From Candidatus Omnitrophota bacterium (GTDB lineage: Bacteria; Omnitrophota; Gorgyraeia; Zapsychrales; Aceulaceae): a stretch of 46,283 nucleotides of DNA. The notes under the pieces are model-generated. The model did not search any database, was not told the DNA's origin, and saw nothing but the letters and a program-made list of their open reading frames with translations. Position 1 is the stretch's first letter; each line of letters opens with the position of its first letter. The stretch lies in contig JAKQPK010000043.1 of the NCBI GenBank assembly GCA_029564765.1, positions 1 to 46,283 of the forward strand, in the 5' to 3' direction. Made by a program: the position numbers and the translations under genes. This document shows positions 24,483 to 32,336 of the stretch, in pieces.

Positions 24483-26252
24483 ATGCCGACACCGTTAGAA
24501 AAATGGGTTGAACAACAAGCACAGCTAACAAAGCCGGATAAGATCTATTGGTGCGATGGCTCCGAGGAAGAGGCGCGTACGCTCATGCAGATCGGCATGC
24601 AGGAAGAAAATATTGAAGGAACGCCAGTTTTTCAAGCGCTCAATCCTTCTGCTTGGCCGGATGCGTATTTTCACCGCAGTCATCCTAGTGATGTGGCACG
24701 CACAGAACACCTAACCTTTGTTTGTCATAAAGAAAAGGTAACTGCCGGCCATAATAATAACTGGATGGCGCCGGATGAAGCAAAAGCCCTTATGACTAAG
24801 CTTTCCGATGGCTGCATGAAGGGAAGGACCATGTACGTTCTTCCTTATATGATGGGCCATCCGGACTCTCCCTATGCGAAGGCTTGCGTTCAGATCACTG
24901 ATATTTCCTATGTGGCCGTTAGCATGCGGATCATGACGCGCATGAGCAAAAAGGTGGTCGAGAAAATCGGCAATAGCGAGAACTTCGTGCGCGGGCTTCA
25001 TTCCGTAGGGGATTTCGACGTTAATAAACGCTTTGTAATGCATTTTCCAGAAGAAAATTTTGTCTGGAGCATCGGCTCAGGCTATGGCGGCAACGCTCTC
25101 TTAGGGAAGAAATGTTTTTCTTTGCGCATTGCTTCCTGTCAAGGTTATCGCGAAGGATGGCTTGCCGAGCATATGGTTATCTTGGGGATCGAGGATCCTC
25201 AAGGAAACATCAGCTATGTGACTGTCGCTTTGCCGTCTGCTTGCGGAAAAACAAATTTGGCCATGTTGCAGCCGACCTTGCCTGGATATAAGGTGTGGAC
25301 CGTTGGTGATGATATTGCCTGGCTTAACGTTGGAAAAGATGGACGACTATATGCCATCAATCCTGAGGCAGGCTTTTTTGGCGTAGCCCCTGGCACTTCC
25401 ATGAAAACGAATCCCAACATGATGCGCACGTTACACGCGAATAAGTTTTATCCGACTTTATTCACGAATACGGCTTTAAACGTTGAGACAAATGAGCCTT
25501 GGTGGGAAGGATTGGATGGGCCGAGGCCAGAAAAATTGATCGATTGGCAAGGAAAGCCATGGGATCAAAATTCTGGCACAAAAGCGGCGCATCCCAACTC
25601 GCGATTTACTGTTTCGCTGTATAACTGTCCAACCCTCTCTAAGGAAGTTGACAATCCTCAGGGTGTTCCGATCTCGGCGATCATTTTGGGTGGGCGCAGG
25701 ACCCAGCGCGTGCCTCTTGTTGTTGAAGCCTTTGATTGGCAAAACGGTGTTTTCTTAGGCGCGCGTACAGGGTCGGAGATGACAGCTGCCGCAGCAGGGC
25801 AAGTTGGCGCTTTGCGACGTGATCCAATGGCCATGCTGCCGTTCTGCGGTTACAATATGGGAGATTATTTGGCTCACTGGCTGAAGATCGGACAACGCTT
25901 GACGCATCCGCCAAAGATCTTCGCGGTGAATTGGTTTCGCGTGGATGATCAGGGAGAATTTGTTTGGCCTGGTTTTGGCGAGAATATTCGTGTTTTAAAA
26001 TGGATGATCGATCGAGCAAGCGGCCGTGTTGGCGCGCGTCAAACACCGATCGGGCTTCTGCCGGAATTAAAAGATCTTGATATGGCTGGTCTACATATCC
26101 CTCAGGAAAAGATGGAGAAGCTTTTTGCCGTTGATCCGGATGGCTGGCGAGAGGAAGTCAGGGATATTGAGAAATTCTTCCATGAATTTGGGGATCGCTT
26201 ACCTAAGGCCATGGCGGAAGAGTGCGCAAAGTTAGCTAAGGCCTTTGCTTAA
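24483..26252 (+). CDS. pckG: Phosphoenolpyruvate carboxykinase, GTP-dependent
   Basis: A 589-residue enzyme interconverting oxaloacetate plus GTP with phosphoenolpyruvate, CO2 and GDP. Evidence is end-to-end similarity: WCDGSEEEARTL, HRSHPSDVARTEHLTFVC, MYVLPYMMGHPDSPYAK, GSGYGGNALLGKKCFSLRIA, the GTP/kinase loop PSACGKTNLAMLQP, TVGDDIAWL and GVAPGTS. The length is normal for the GTP class. AAAGGAGAGGAAG just upstream gives a strong ribosome site. It is transcribed alone, with a strong terminator immediately after. In this organism it would connect the citrate-cycle intermediates to gluconeogenesis, or run anaplerotically in fermentation. Confidence 0.97.
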   Translation: MPTPLEKWVEQQAQLTKPDKIYWCDGSEEEARTLMQIGMQEENIEGTPVFQALNPSAWPDAYFHRSHPSDVARTEHLTFVCHKEKVTAGHNNNWMAPDEAKALMTKLSDGCMKGRTMYVLPYMMGHPDSPYAKACVQITDISYVAVSMRIMTRMSKKVVEKIGNSENFVRGLHSVGDFDVNKRFVMHFPEENFVWSIGSGYGGNALLGKKCFSLRIASCQGYREGWLAEHMVILGIEDPQGNISYVTVALPSACGKTNLAMLQPTLPGYKVWTVGDDIAWLNVGKDGRLYAINPEAGFFGVAPGTSMKTNPNMMRTLHANKFYPTLFTNTALNVETNEPWWEGLDGPRPEKLIDWQGKPWDQNSGTKAAHPNSRFTVSLYNCPTLSKEVDNPQGVPISAIILGGRRTQRVPLVVEAFDWQNGVFLGARTGSEMTAAAAGQVGALRRDPMAMLPFCGYNMGDYLAHWLKIGQRLTHPPKIFAVNWFRVDDQGEFVWPGFGENIRVLKWMIDRASGRVGARQTPIGLLPELKDLDMAGLHIPQEKMEKLFAVDPDGWREEVRDIEKFFHEFGDRLPKAMAEECAKLAKAFA

Positions 26253-26277
26253 AGATCAGTGTAAAGGTTTTGAATAA

Positions 26278-26328
26278 AACCATCTGTTCACCCTCAAATA
26301 TTTCGGGAGCGAACAGATGGTTTTTTGT
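26278..26328 (+). terminator. Strong terminator after pckG
   Basis: ACCATCTGTTC (26279-26289) pairs with GAACAGATGGT (26311-26321) across a 21-base loop, followed by six T. Confidence 0.9.
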
Positions 26329-26389
26329 TGGACCGCATTCTTTTTTTCTGGTGATAGACAGTAAACTCCAAGCGTGTTAAGATTCGACC

Positions 26390-28171
26390 ATGATGTCAGA
26401 ATTTTCTTTTCTTCCCATGTTTCCCACTGAGGTCCGCCGTAAGGGCTGGAGTGAAATAGATATTTTGATCGTCAGCGGGGATCCTTATGTCGATCATCCG
26501 GCGTATGGCGCGGCTGTGATCGGCCGCGTACTACAGGCGCAAGGCTACAAAGTCGGCATCATCGCGCAACCGGACTGGAAGACAACAAAAGATTTTACGC
26601 GCTTAGGCCGTCCGCGCTTGTGCGCGTGCGTGACCGCGGGCAATGTTGATTCGATGATCGCGAATTATACGGCCAACAAGCGCCATCGTTCTTGTTGGCG
26701 CGGCGAAAAGGGATTTCAAGGCGCGCGGCCTGATCGCGCGACCATTGTGTATGTTAATCAGCTGCGGGCTGCATTTAAGCAACTGCCTATCATTATTGGC
26801 GGCGTAGAAGCGAGTTTGCGGCGTTTAGCGCATTATGATTATTGGGATGATGCTGTCCGCCGATCTTTGTTGTTAGACGCGAAGGCGGATATTCTAGTTT
26901 ATGGCATGGGCGAGCGGCAGATCGTTGATATCGCGCATCGCCTGCGGCAAGGGGAGACGATCTCAGCGCTCCGCTCGATCCCGGGAACCGTTGTCCGCGC
27001 GAACAAGGAAGATGTGCCCAGCAATGCGCTTTGGCTGCCGTCGTTCGAAGAAATAGGCCAAGATCCCAAAATATTTAACCGAGCATTTCGCTTGGCGTAT
27101 GAGCAGATGAACCCTTTTGCCGCAAGGCCGATCGTTCAAACCCATGGCGGTCAGTGTGTCTTGCAGTTGCCGCCTGCCTTACCATTAACAACACAAGAAT
27201 TAGATGCAAGTTATGCCTTACCGTATCAGCGTAAACCCCATCCGTTTTATGATGCTTTTGGCGGTGTCGTTGGATTTGAAACCGTGCGCTGGTCGATCAT
27301 CGCTGTGCGGGGTTGTCCGGGAGAATGCAGCTTTTGCGGATTGACCATGCATCAGGGACGCATTGTTCAAAGCCGAAGTGAAGAGTCGATCTTGGCTGAG
27401 GCAAGGGCTTTAGCACGCGACCCTGATTTTAAAGGAACGATCACTGATATTGGCGGTCCAACAGCCAATTTGTATGGCGCACAATGCCAGAAAAAAGGCG
27501 CGCACGGTCCCTGCGCTGACAAGCAGTGCCTTATGCCGCAGAAATGTTCCGCGCTTGATATTCCTTATTCGCGAACGATCGCATTGTATGAGGCGATCCG
27601 TAGGATCCCGCGCGTAAAGCATGTTTTTGTTAGCAGTGGCTTGCGCTATGATCTATTGCTTGAGCCAGAGGCCAAAGAGTATTTGCGTCAGTTGTGCGCG
27701 TACCATATCAGTGGCCAGATGAAGGTGGCCCCTGAGCATACAGAGGATGGGGTTTTGGCGGTTATGAACAAACCGTCTTATAAGAAATATGAAGAGTTTG
27801 TTCAGGAATTCGAGAAAGTTAACAGCCGGCTTAAAAAAAGAAGTTATTTGGTAAATTATTTTATTAGCGCGCATCCAGGCAGCTGTCTTGAGAACGCGCT
27901 GTCATGCGCGACAAAACTTTTATCGCGGCGTATCCGTCCGGAACAAATTCAAGATTTTTTGCCTTTGCCTATGACGGTTTCAGGCTGTATTTATCACACA
28001 GGATATCATCCAATGACGGATAAGCATGTTTTTACGCCTAAAAGCCATGAAGAGCGCGCGCTTCAAAGAGCGCTTTTGCAGTCGCAAAATGTCAGCAATC
28101 GCCTATTGATCAAAAAGGCCTTAAAGATGTTGCGCCGTGAGGACCTATCCAAAAGATTTGGCGTACGATAG
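26390..28171 (+). CDS. YgiQ-family radical SAM protein
   Basis: A 593-residue protein matching YgiQ throughout: the opening FLPMFPTEVRRKGW, the FSRLG-like segment (here FTRLGRPRLCACVTAGN), the YDYWDD block, radical SAM cysteines Cys309, Cys313 and Cys316 in RGCPGECSFCGLTMHQGR, and late CMPQKCSAL and APEHTEDGVLAVM. YgiQ is universal in many anaerobes, and its reaction is not established. It has a B12-binding-like N-terminal Rossmann domain and a C-terminal domain with a basic tail. The start is MMS; the second Met (26393) could be used as well. The HtrA-like gene starts 3 bases after the stop, so the two are in one operon. Confidence 0.93.
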   Translation: MMSEFSFLPMFPTEVRRKGWSEIDILIVSGDPYVDHPAYGAAVIGRVLQAQGYKVGIIAQPDWKTTKDFTRLGRPRLCACVTAGNVDSMIANYTANKRHRSCWRGEKGFQGARPDRATIVYVNQLRAAFKQLPIIIGGVEASLRRLAHYDYWDDAVRRSLLLDAKADILVYGMGERQIVDIAHRLRQGETISALRSIPGTVVRANKEDVPSNALWLPSFEEIGQDPKIFNRAFRLAYEQMNPFAARPIVQTHGGQCVLQLPPALPLTTQELDASYALPYQRKPHPFYDAFGGVVGFETVRWSIIAVRGCPGECSFCGLTMHQGRIVQSRSEESILAEARALARDPDFKGTITDIGGPTANLYGAQCQKKGAHGPCADKQCLMPQKCSALDIPYSRTIALYEAIRRIPRVKHVFVSSGLRYDLLLEPEAKEYLRQLCAYHISGQMKVAPEHTEDGVLAVMNKPSYKKYEEFVQEFEKVNSRLKKRSYLVNYFISAHPGSCLENALSCATKLLSRRIRPEQIQDFLPLPMTVSGCIYHTGYHPMTDKHVFTPKSHEERALQRALLQSQNVSNRLLIKKALKMLRREDLSKRFGVR

Positions 28172-28174
28172 CCT

Positions 28175-29014
28175 ATGAAAAAGAGAATTTTATCCATTTT
28201 CTGCTGTGGCGTTATTATAGGCACTGCGTCCTTATCGTGGGCCGCCTCTCAGTCTCTTTCTGTTGAAGAGATCGTTTCCAAGAACGCTGACGCGATCGTA
28301 CTTGTGGGAGCGCTGACCGCAAAAGGAACGAGTTTCGGAAGTGGTTTTGTTGTTTCGCGCGACGGTTTGATCGTCACGAATTATCATGTGATCCATAATG
28401 CTCTTAGCGTTGGCATCAAATTAAAGAATAACAAGCGATACGAGAACGTTCTCTTGGCCTATACGGATGAACAGAAAGATATCGCGGTCTTAAAAGTACA
28501 AAAAGGCAACTTTGCGCCTGTTGCTTTAGGCAACAGTCAGAACGTAAAGACAGGTGAGCGCGTGGTCGCTATCGGGAATCCTTTGGGATTAGAGCGTACT
28601 GTTTCTGATGGTTTGATCAGCGCGATCCGGGACGCTGGCAAGGGGCTGAAGGTTTTGCAGATCACAGCGCCTGTCTCTGAGGGCTCTAGCGGGGGACCTT
28701 TGTTCAACATGAAAGGCGAGGTGATCGGTATCGCCGTTGGAACGAACAAAGACGGCCAGAATATCAATTTTGCCATCCCGATCAATTATGTTAAACGCTT
28801 GCTTGATCCTGACAGGAATTCGCGCAAAGATGAAAGACAAAAAGTAAGTGAACGCTCAAAACATACGCGCATTTATACTGTGCGCAGTAAGGATACGTTG
28901 TTTAGCCTGTCGCGGCGCTTTAATACAAGCGTTGAACATTTAATGAAGATCAACGGCTTGGCTGATGCAAATATTTTCGCAGGTCAAGCGCTGAAAGTTC
29001 CAAAAGCGCCGTAG
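28175..29014 (+). CDS. Exported HtrA-like serine protease with LysM domain
   Basis: A 279-residue protein. A signal peptide ends near WAA (23). The trypsin-like fold follows with His71 (NYHVIHN), Asp102 (QKDIAVLKV) and Ser172 in GSSGGPLF, the full catalytic triad of the S1C family. The usual PDZ domain is missing. Instead, residues 232-279 form a LysM domain (YTVRSKDTLFSLSRRFNTSV, ending ALKVPKAP) that binds peptidoglycan. It is therefore expected to be tethered to the cell wall and to degrade or process periplasmic proteins. It is translationally close to ygiQ (3 bases), which may simply reflect compact gene packing. Confidence 0.92.
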   Translation: MKKRILSIFCCGVIIGTASLSWAASQSLSVEEIVSKNADAIVLVGALTAKGTSFGSGFVVSRDGLIVTNYHVIHNALSVGIKLKNNKRYENVLLAYTDEQKDIAVLKVQKGNFAPVALGNSQNVKTGERVVAIGNPLGLERTVSDGLISAIRDAGKGLKVLQITAPVSEGSSGGPLFNMKGEVIGIAVGTNKDGQNINFAIPINYVKRLLDPDRNSRKDERQKVSERSKHTRIYTVRSKDTLFSLSRRFNTSVEHLMKINGLADANIFAGQALKVPKAP

Positions 29015-29063
29015 GGATCTTTAGGCTGATCCTGTGGCGCAAACGGTTATCCAGGAGGTTTTT

Positions 29064-29873
29064 GTGAGAAGCAAGAATATTTTTCCTTTCAAGGTTTTAA
29101 AGAAGGTCCGCGAAGAAAAACCCATCGTTCATCATGTGACCAATTGGGTCACGATCTATGATTGCGCGAATATTGTTAAAACTTTTGGCGGCTCACCCGT
29201 GATGGCTCATGCGAAAGAGGAGGTCGCCGACATGGTGCAGATCGCCAACAGCCTTGTGTTGAACATCGGGACGCTGACCCCGGAGCTTGTTGACGCGATG
29301 AAATCGGCCGCCAAGGCCGCGAACAAAAAAGGTATTCCGGTTGTTCTGGATGTTTGCGGGGCGGGAGCGACCCCATTGCGCGATAAAAAATCTTTTGAGC
29401 TCTTAAATGAAACGCATGTCGATATCATCAAGGGGAATGCTTCGGAGGTTGCGCGCGTTGCAGGGGAGTCTGTTTCAACTAAGGGTGTAGACGCGGGCGA
29501 TGTGCAAAAGGATATGGTCAAGGTCGCTGAGGGTTTGGCAAAAGAACGCCATTGTGTCGTTGTTGTCACAGGCAAAGAAGATATCATTACTGACGGTGCA
29601 AGAACATTGATCGTCAAAAATGGTGATGCGATGATGGCGCATGTTGTCGGGACTGGATGCATGGCGGCATCTGTCGTTGGCACTTTTGCTGCGGTTGAAA
29701 AAGACCTTGTATCTGCCGCCGCGAGCGCTTTAGCCTGCTTTGGGATCGCGGCCCAGCGCGCGGCGAGAATGTCCAAGGGGCCAGGAACATTTAAAGAACG
29801 ACTGTTTGATTGCGTGTTCCATTTAGACCAAGGCACGGTCATAAAGATGCAGCGTATCACCTCTTATCGTTGA
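29064..29873 (+). CDS. thiM: Hydroxyethylthiazole kinase
   Basis: A 269-residue enzyme phosphorylating 4-methyl-5-(2-hydroxyethyl)thiazole for thiamine salvage. KPIVHHVTNWVT, FGGSPVMAHAKEEV, GTLTPELVDAM, PVVLDVCGAGAT and the phosphate-binding VVGTGCMAAS are the family blocks in order; the Cys in GTGCM is catalytic in ThiM. The GTG at 29064 is preferred over the GTG at 29034 because AGGAGG stands 5 bases ahead of it. The upstream start would add a non-conserved extension. It follows the HtrA gene at 49 bases. No TPP riboswitch precedes it, unlike the thi4 gene 5.5 kb away, so the two thiazole routes appear to be regulated separately. Confidence 0.93.
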   Translation: MRSKNIFPFKVLKKVREEKPIVHHVTNWVTIYDCANIVKTFGGSPVMAHAKEEVADMVQIANSLVLNIGTLTPELVDAMKSAAKAANKKGIPVVLDVCGAGATPLRDKKSFELLNETHVDIIKGNASEVARVAGESVSTKGVDAGDVQKDMVKVAEGLAKERHCVVVVTGKEDIITDGARTLIVKNGDAMMAHVVGTGCMAASVVGTFAAVEKDLVSAAASALACFGIAAQRAARMSKGPGTFKERLFDCVFHLDQGTVIKMQRITSYR

Positions 29874-29914
29874 GACATCATCAGGATCGATCTTGCGGGA
29901 TCGCTTGATCATCA

Positions 29915-29959
29915 GGGCCAAGAAAATCGTTGTCATGGAACTTTTTTCTTGGCCCTTTT
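29915..29959 (+). terminator. Terminator after thiM
   Basis: GGGCCAAGAAAA (29915-29926) pairs with TTTTCTTGGCCC (29944-29955) across a 17-base loop, followed by TTTTG. Confidence 0.85.
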
Positions 29960-30073
29960 GTCTAATAGTGTAAGGGCGCGATCATGATGGAAAATTTAAT
30001 TCTTTTGTAAATAGATGATGCGCCTGGACATTGTTTTGATAGAATAAAGACAAAAGTTTTGGGAAGCCGCTCC

Positions 30074-31357
30074 ATGAATACGAAAAGATCATTAATATTC
30101 ATAAGTATACTATTTATATTGTCTTCTTTCATCCCTACCTTAGGCGCTCAAGAAGTCCTCACATGGCATGACTGCCTTGCGCAAGCGAAAGAAAACAATC
30201 CCGACCTTATTTCATCCGCGGAAAAAGTAAATCAACAAAGATCAGGAAAAGATATCGTTGCCAGTAGCCTTTATCCGCAAACTAGCGCTACCTTCGGCGC
30301 TTCCACATCAGAAGCAGGATCAGACAGCGGGTCTTCCGCGACAACCAACAGTTATTCTTATGGCATTAACGCGAGCCAGCTGATCTTTGACGGCCGGAAA
30401 AGCATCAACAGCGCCAAGGCAGCGGATGAAGAGATCATTGCCGCGCAAGAAAATTATCGCTTCACGTCAGCGCAAACACGCTGGAATTTACGCGCGTCTT
30501 TTGTAAAGTTGCTCAAGGCCCAAGAGTTGATCAAGGTCGCTGAAGATATTGAAAAGATCCGCCGGGACAATCTTGTGCTGATCACGTTGCGTTATCAATC
30601 CGGTTTGGAGCATAAGGGCGCGCTTTTGACCGCTGAGGCGAATGTCGCTCAGGCGCGCCTTGAACTCGCGCAAGCAAAGCGTGATGTGGAGCTGGCACAG
30701 CGTCAACTCGCGAAAGCCATGGGAGCAAAAGAGTTCAAGGTATTCTTTGTTCAAGGAGATTTTATTGTTTCCGATACAGCCGCCCAGAAGCCGGACCTGG
30801 AAGCGCTGATCAAAAATAATCCATCTGTGCTGCAGGCGATCGCGAAAAGGAACGCGGCTATGTTGAACATCAGCGCGAGCAAGGGGAATTTTTCTCCGCG
30901 GATCTCCGCTAGCGCGGGGGCTGGGCGAAAAAGTTCTGATTGGCCTCCGGAGAACAATCAATGGAGCGCGGGGCTGAACGTTAATTTACCTTTATTTGAA
31001 GGCGGGTTAAAGCAAGCGCAGTTAGACCAGTCGCGGGCTTCTTATCGTCAAGCCCAAGCGGACGCGCGGATCGCCGAAGACACTGTTCTGGTCAATCTAC
31101 AGCAGGCGTGGGGTAATTTGCAGGACGCCTTAGAACGTGTTGGCGTTGAGCAAAAAACATTGGAAGCTTCGCAAGAGCGGTCAAAGATCGCGGAAGCCCA
31201 GTATGCCATCGGTTTTATTTCTTTTGATAATTGGATCATTATCGAGAACGATCTGGTGACAGCCAAAAAATCCTATCTGCAGGCGCAAGCCGCGGCTTTG
31301 TTGGCCGAAGCGGATTGGGTCTTGGCGAAAGGAGAAACGTTAGAGTATGCGCATTAA
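30074..31357 (+). CDS. TolC-like outer-membrane efflux protein
   Basis: A 427-residue protein from ATG 30074; a TTG frame opening at 30059 is rejected. A signal peptide ends near LGAQ. Two repeats of the outer-membrane efflux protein family follow, each with the coiled-coil helices (AADEEIIAAQENYRFTSAQT; SYRQAQADARIAEDTVLVNL) and a beta-strand segment (SYGINASQLIFDG; WSAGLNVNLPLFEGG). TolC trimers form the exit duct for tripartite pumps or type I secretion. The stop codon lies inside the start of the next gene (11-base overlap), tying it to a MacA-MacB-type pump. The upstream intergenic region (29960-30073) holds no confident promoter. Confidence 0.93.
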   Translation: MNTKRSLIFISILFILSSFIPTLGAQEVLTWHDCLAQAKENNPDLISSAEKVNQQRSGKDIVASSLYPQTSATFGASTSEAGSDSGSSATTNSYSYGINASQLIFDGRKSINSAKAADEEIIAAQENYRFTSAQTRWNLRASFVKLLKAQELIKVAEDIEKIRRDNLVLITLRYQSGLEHKGALLTAEANVAQARLELAQAKRDVELAQRQLAKAMGAKEFKVFFVQGDFIVSDTAAQKPDLEALIKNNPSVLQAIAKRNAAMLNISASKGNFSPRISASAGAGRKSSDWPPENNQWSAGLNVNLPLFEGGLKQAQLDQSRASYRQAQADARIAEDTVLVNLQQAWGNLQDALERVGVEQKTLEASQERSKIAEAQYAIGFISFDNWIIIENDLVTAKKSYLQAQAAALLAEADWVLAKGETLEYAH

Positions 31358-32330
31358 AAAGATACTTCTTATTATTTTGTTTGTTGGGTTGGTCTCAGGC
31401 GGCCTATGGGCGAAATTTCATTGGAAAGAGACGTCCGCGAAAACGAGCAGTCTGACAGAGGTCATTCCTTTTATAGGCGATATTGAGAATGTGATCTCAA
31501 CCACGGCGACTGTGCTGCCGCGCAATCGCCTGGAGATCGTTCCGCCGGTCAATGGCCGCATCGACAACATCCTTGTCCGTGAAGGCCAGCGGGTAACAAC
31601 AGGGCAAACATTGGCTGTCATGAGCTCTACTGAGCGTGCGGCATTATTGGACGCGGCGCGCGGACAGGGAGAGGAGACGCTAAAATATTGGCAAGAAGTC
31701 TACAAGGCGATCCCTCTAACTTCGCCTATTGACGCGGACGTGATCGTGTCCAAGACCCAAGCCGGCCAGACGGTCACAACCGCGGACGCGGTCGTTGTCT
31801 TATCAGATGAGTTGATCGTGCGCGCGCAAGTGGATGAAACCGATATCGGCAAGGTAAAGCTTGGCCAATTCGCGACCGTCACGCTCGATGCCTATCCTGA
31901 TGAGAAGATCAACGCGGTCGTACAACATATTTATTATGAGTCCAAAACGATCAATAATGTGACGATGTACGAAGTTGATCTGGCGTGCGAAAAGATCCCC
32001 TCATTTTTTCGCTCCGGCATGAACGCGACCGTTGATTTTTTAGAAAATTCTAAAAAAGACATCCTCCTTATCCCCCTAGAAGCGGTCACGACTGAAAACG
32101 GCGAAAGCTTTGTCTTTGTAAGATCGTCTCAAGGAGCAGAGCCTGTTAAAAGACAAGTACAGTTGGGACTTTCCGATGAGCGTTATTGGGAAGTGATCTC
32201 GGGGATCAGCAAGGACGATATTGTGATCATCAAAAAGCAGACAGCTAATTCTTCCGGCGATCGGTCTGAAAAAAATCCTTTCATGCCAAAAATGCCAACA
32301 CGAAAGAAAAATAGCGAGATCATCCGATAA
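31347..32330 (+). CDS. Periplasmic adaptor (MacA/HlyD family), short hairpin
   Basis: A 327-residue membrane-anchored adaptor with an N-terminal signal-anchor (KKILLIILFVGLVSGGLW). The lipoyl half-motif NRLEIVPPVNGRIDNILVRE is followed by the second half PIDADVIVSKTQAGQTVT, and then beta-barrel segments (VDETDIGKVKLGQFATVTLD). The helical hairpin between the lipoyl halves is only about 40 residues (AVMSSTERAALLDAARGQGE), far shorter than in MacA. Its reach to the TolC tip would therefore be short. It links the TolC-like and MacB-like proteins, and its stop lies 6 bases before the MacB start. Substrate unknown. Confidence 0.9.
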   Translation: MRIKKILLIILFVGLVSGGLWAKFHWKETSAKTSSLTEVIPFIGDIENVISTTATVLPRNRLEIVPPVNGRIDNILVREGQRVTTGQTLAVMSSTERAALLDAARGQGEETLKYWQEVYKAIPLTSPIDADVIVSKTQAGQTVTTADAVVVLSDELIVRAQVDETDIGKVKLGQFATVTLDAYPDEKINAVVQHIYYESKTINNVTMYEVDLACEKIPSFFRSGMNATVDFLENSKKDILLIPLEAVTTENGESFVFVRSSQGAEPVKRQVQLGLSDERYWEVISGISKDDIVIIKKQTANSSGDRSEKNPFMPKMPTRKKNSEIIR

Positions 32331-32336
32331 ATCATT

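Noticed and set aside
28990-29063. TPP riboswitch before thiM
   Set aside because: The sequence between the HtrA gene and thiM lacks the CTGAGA and CTGATCTGGATAATGCC cores seen at 34382-34473.
29207-29860. 217-residue minus-strand ORF opposite thiM
   Set aside because: It is the complement of a well-supported thiM; its composition is that of an antisense frame and it has no ribosome site.
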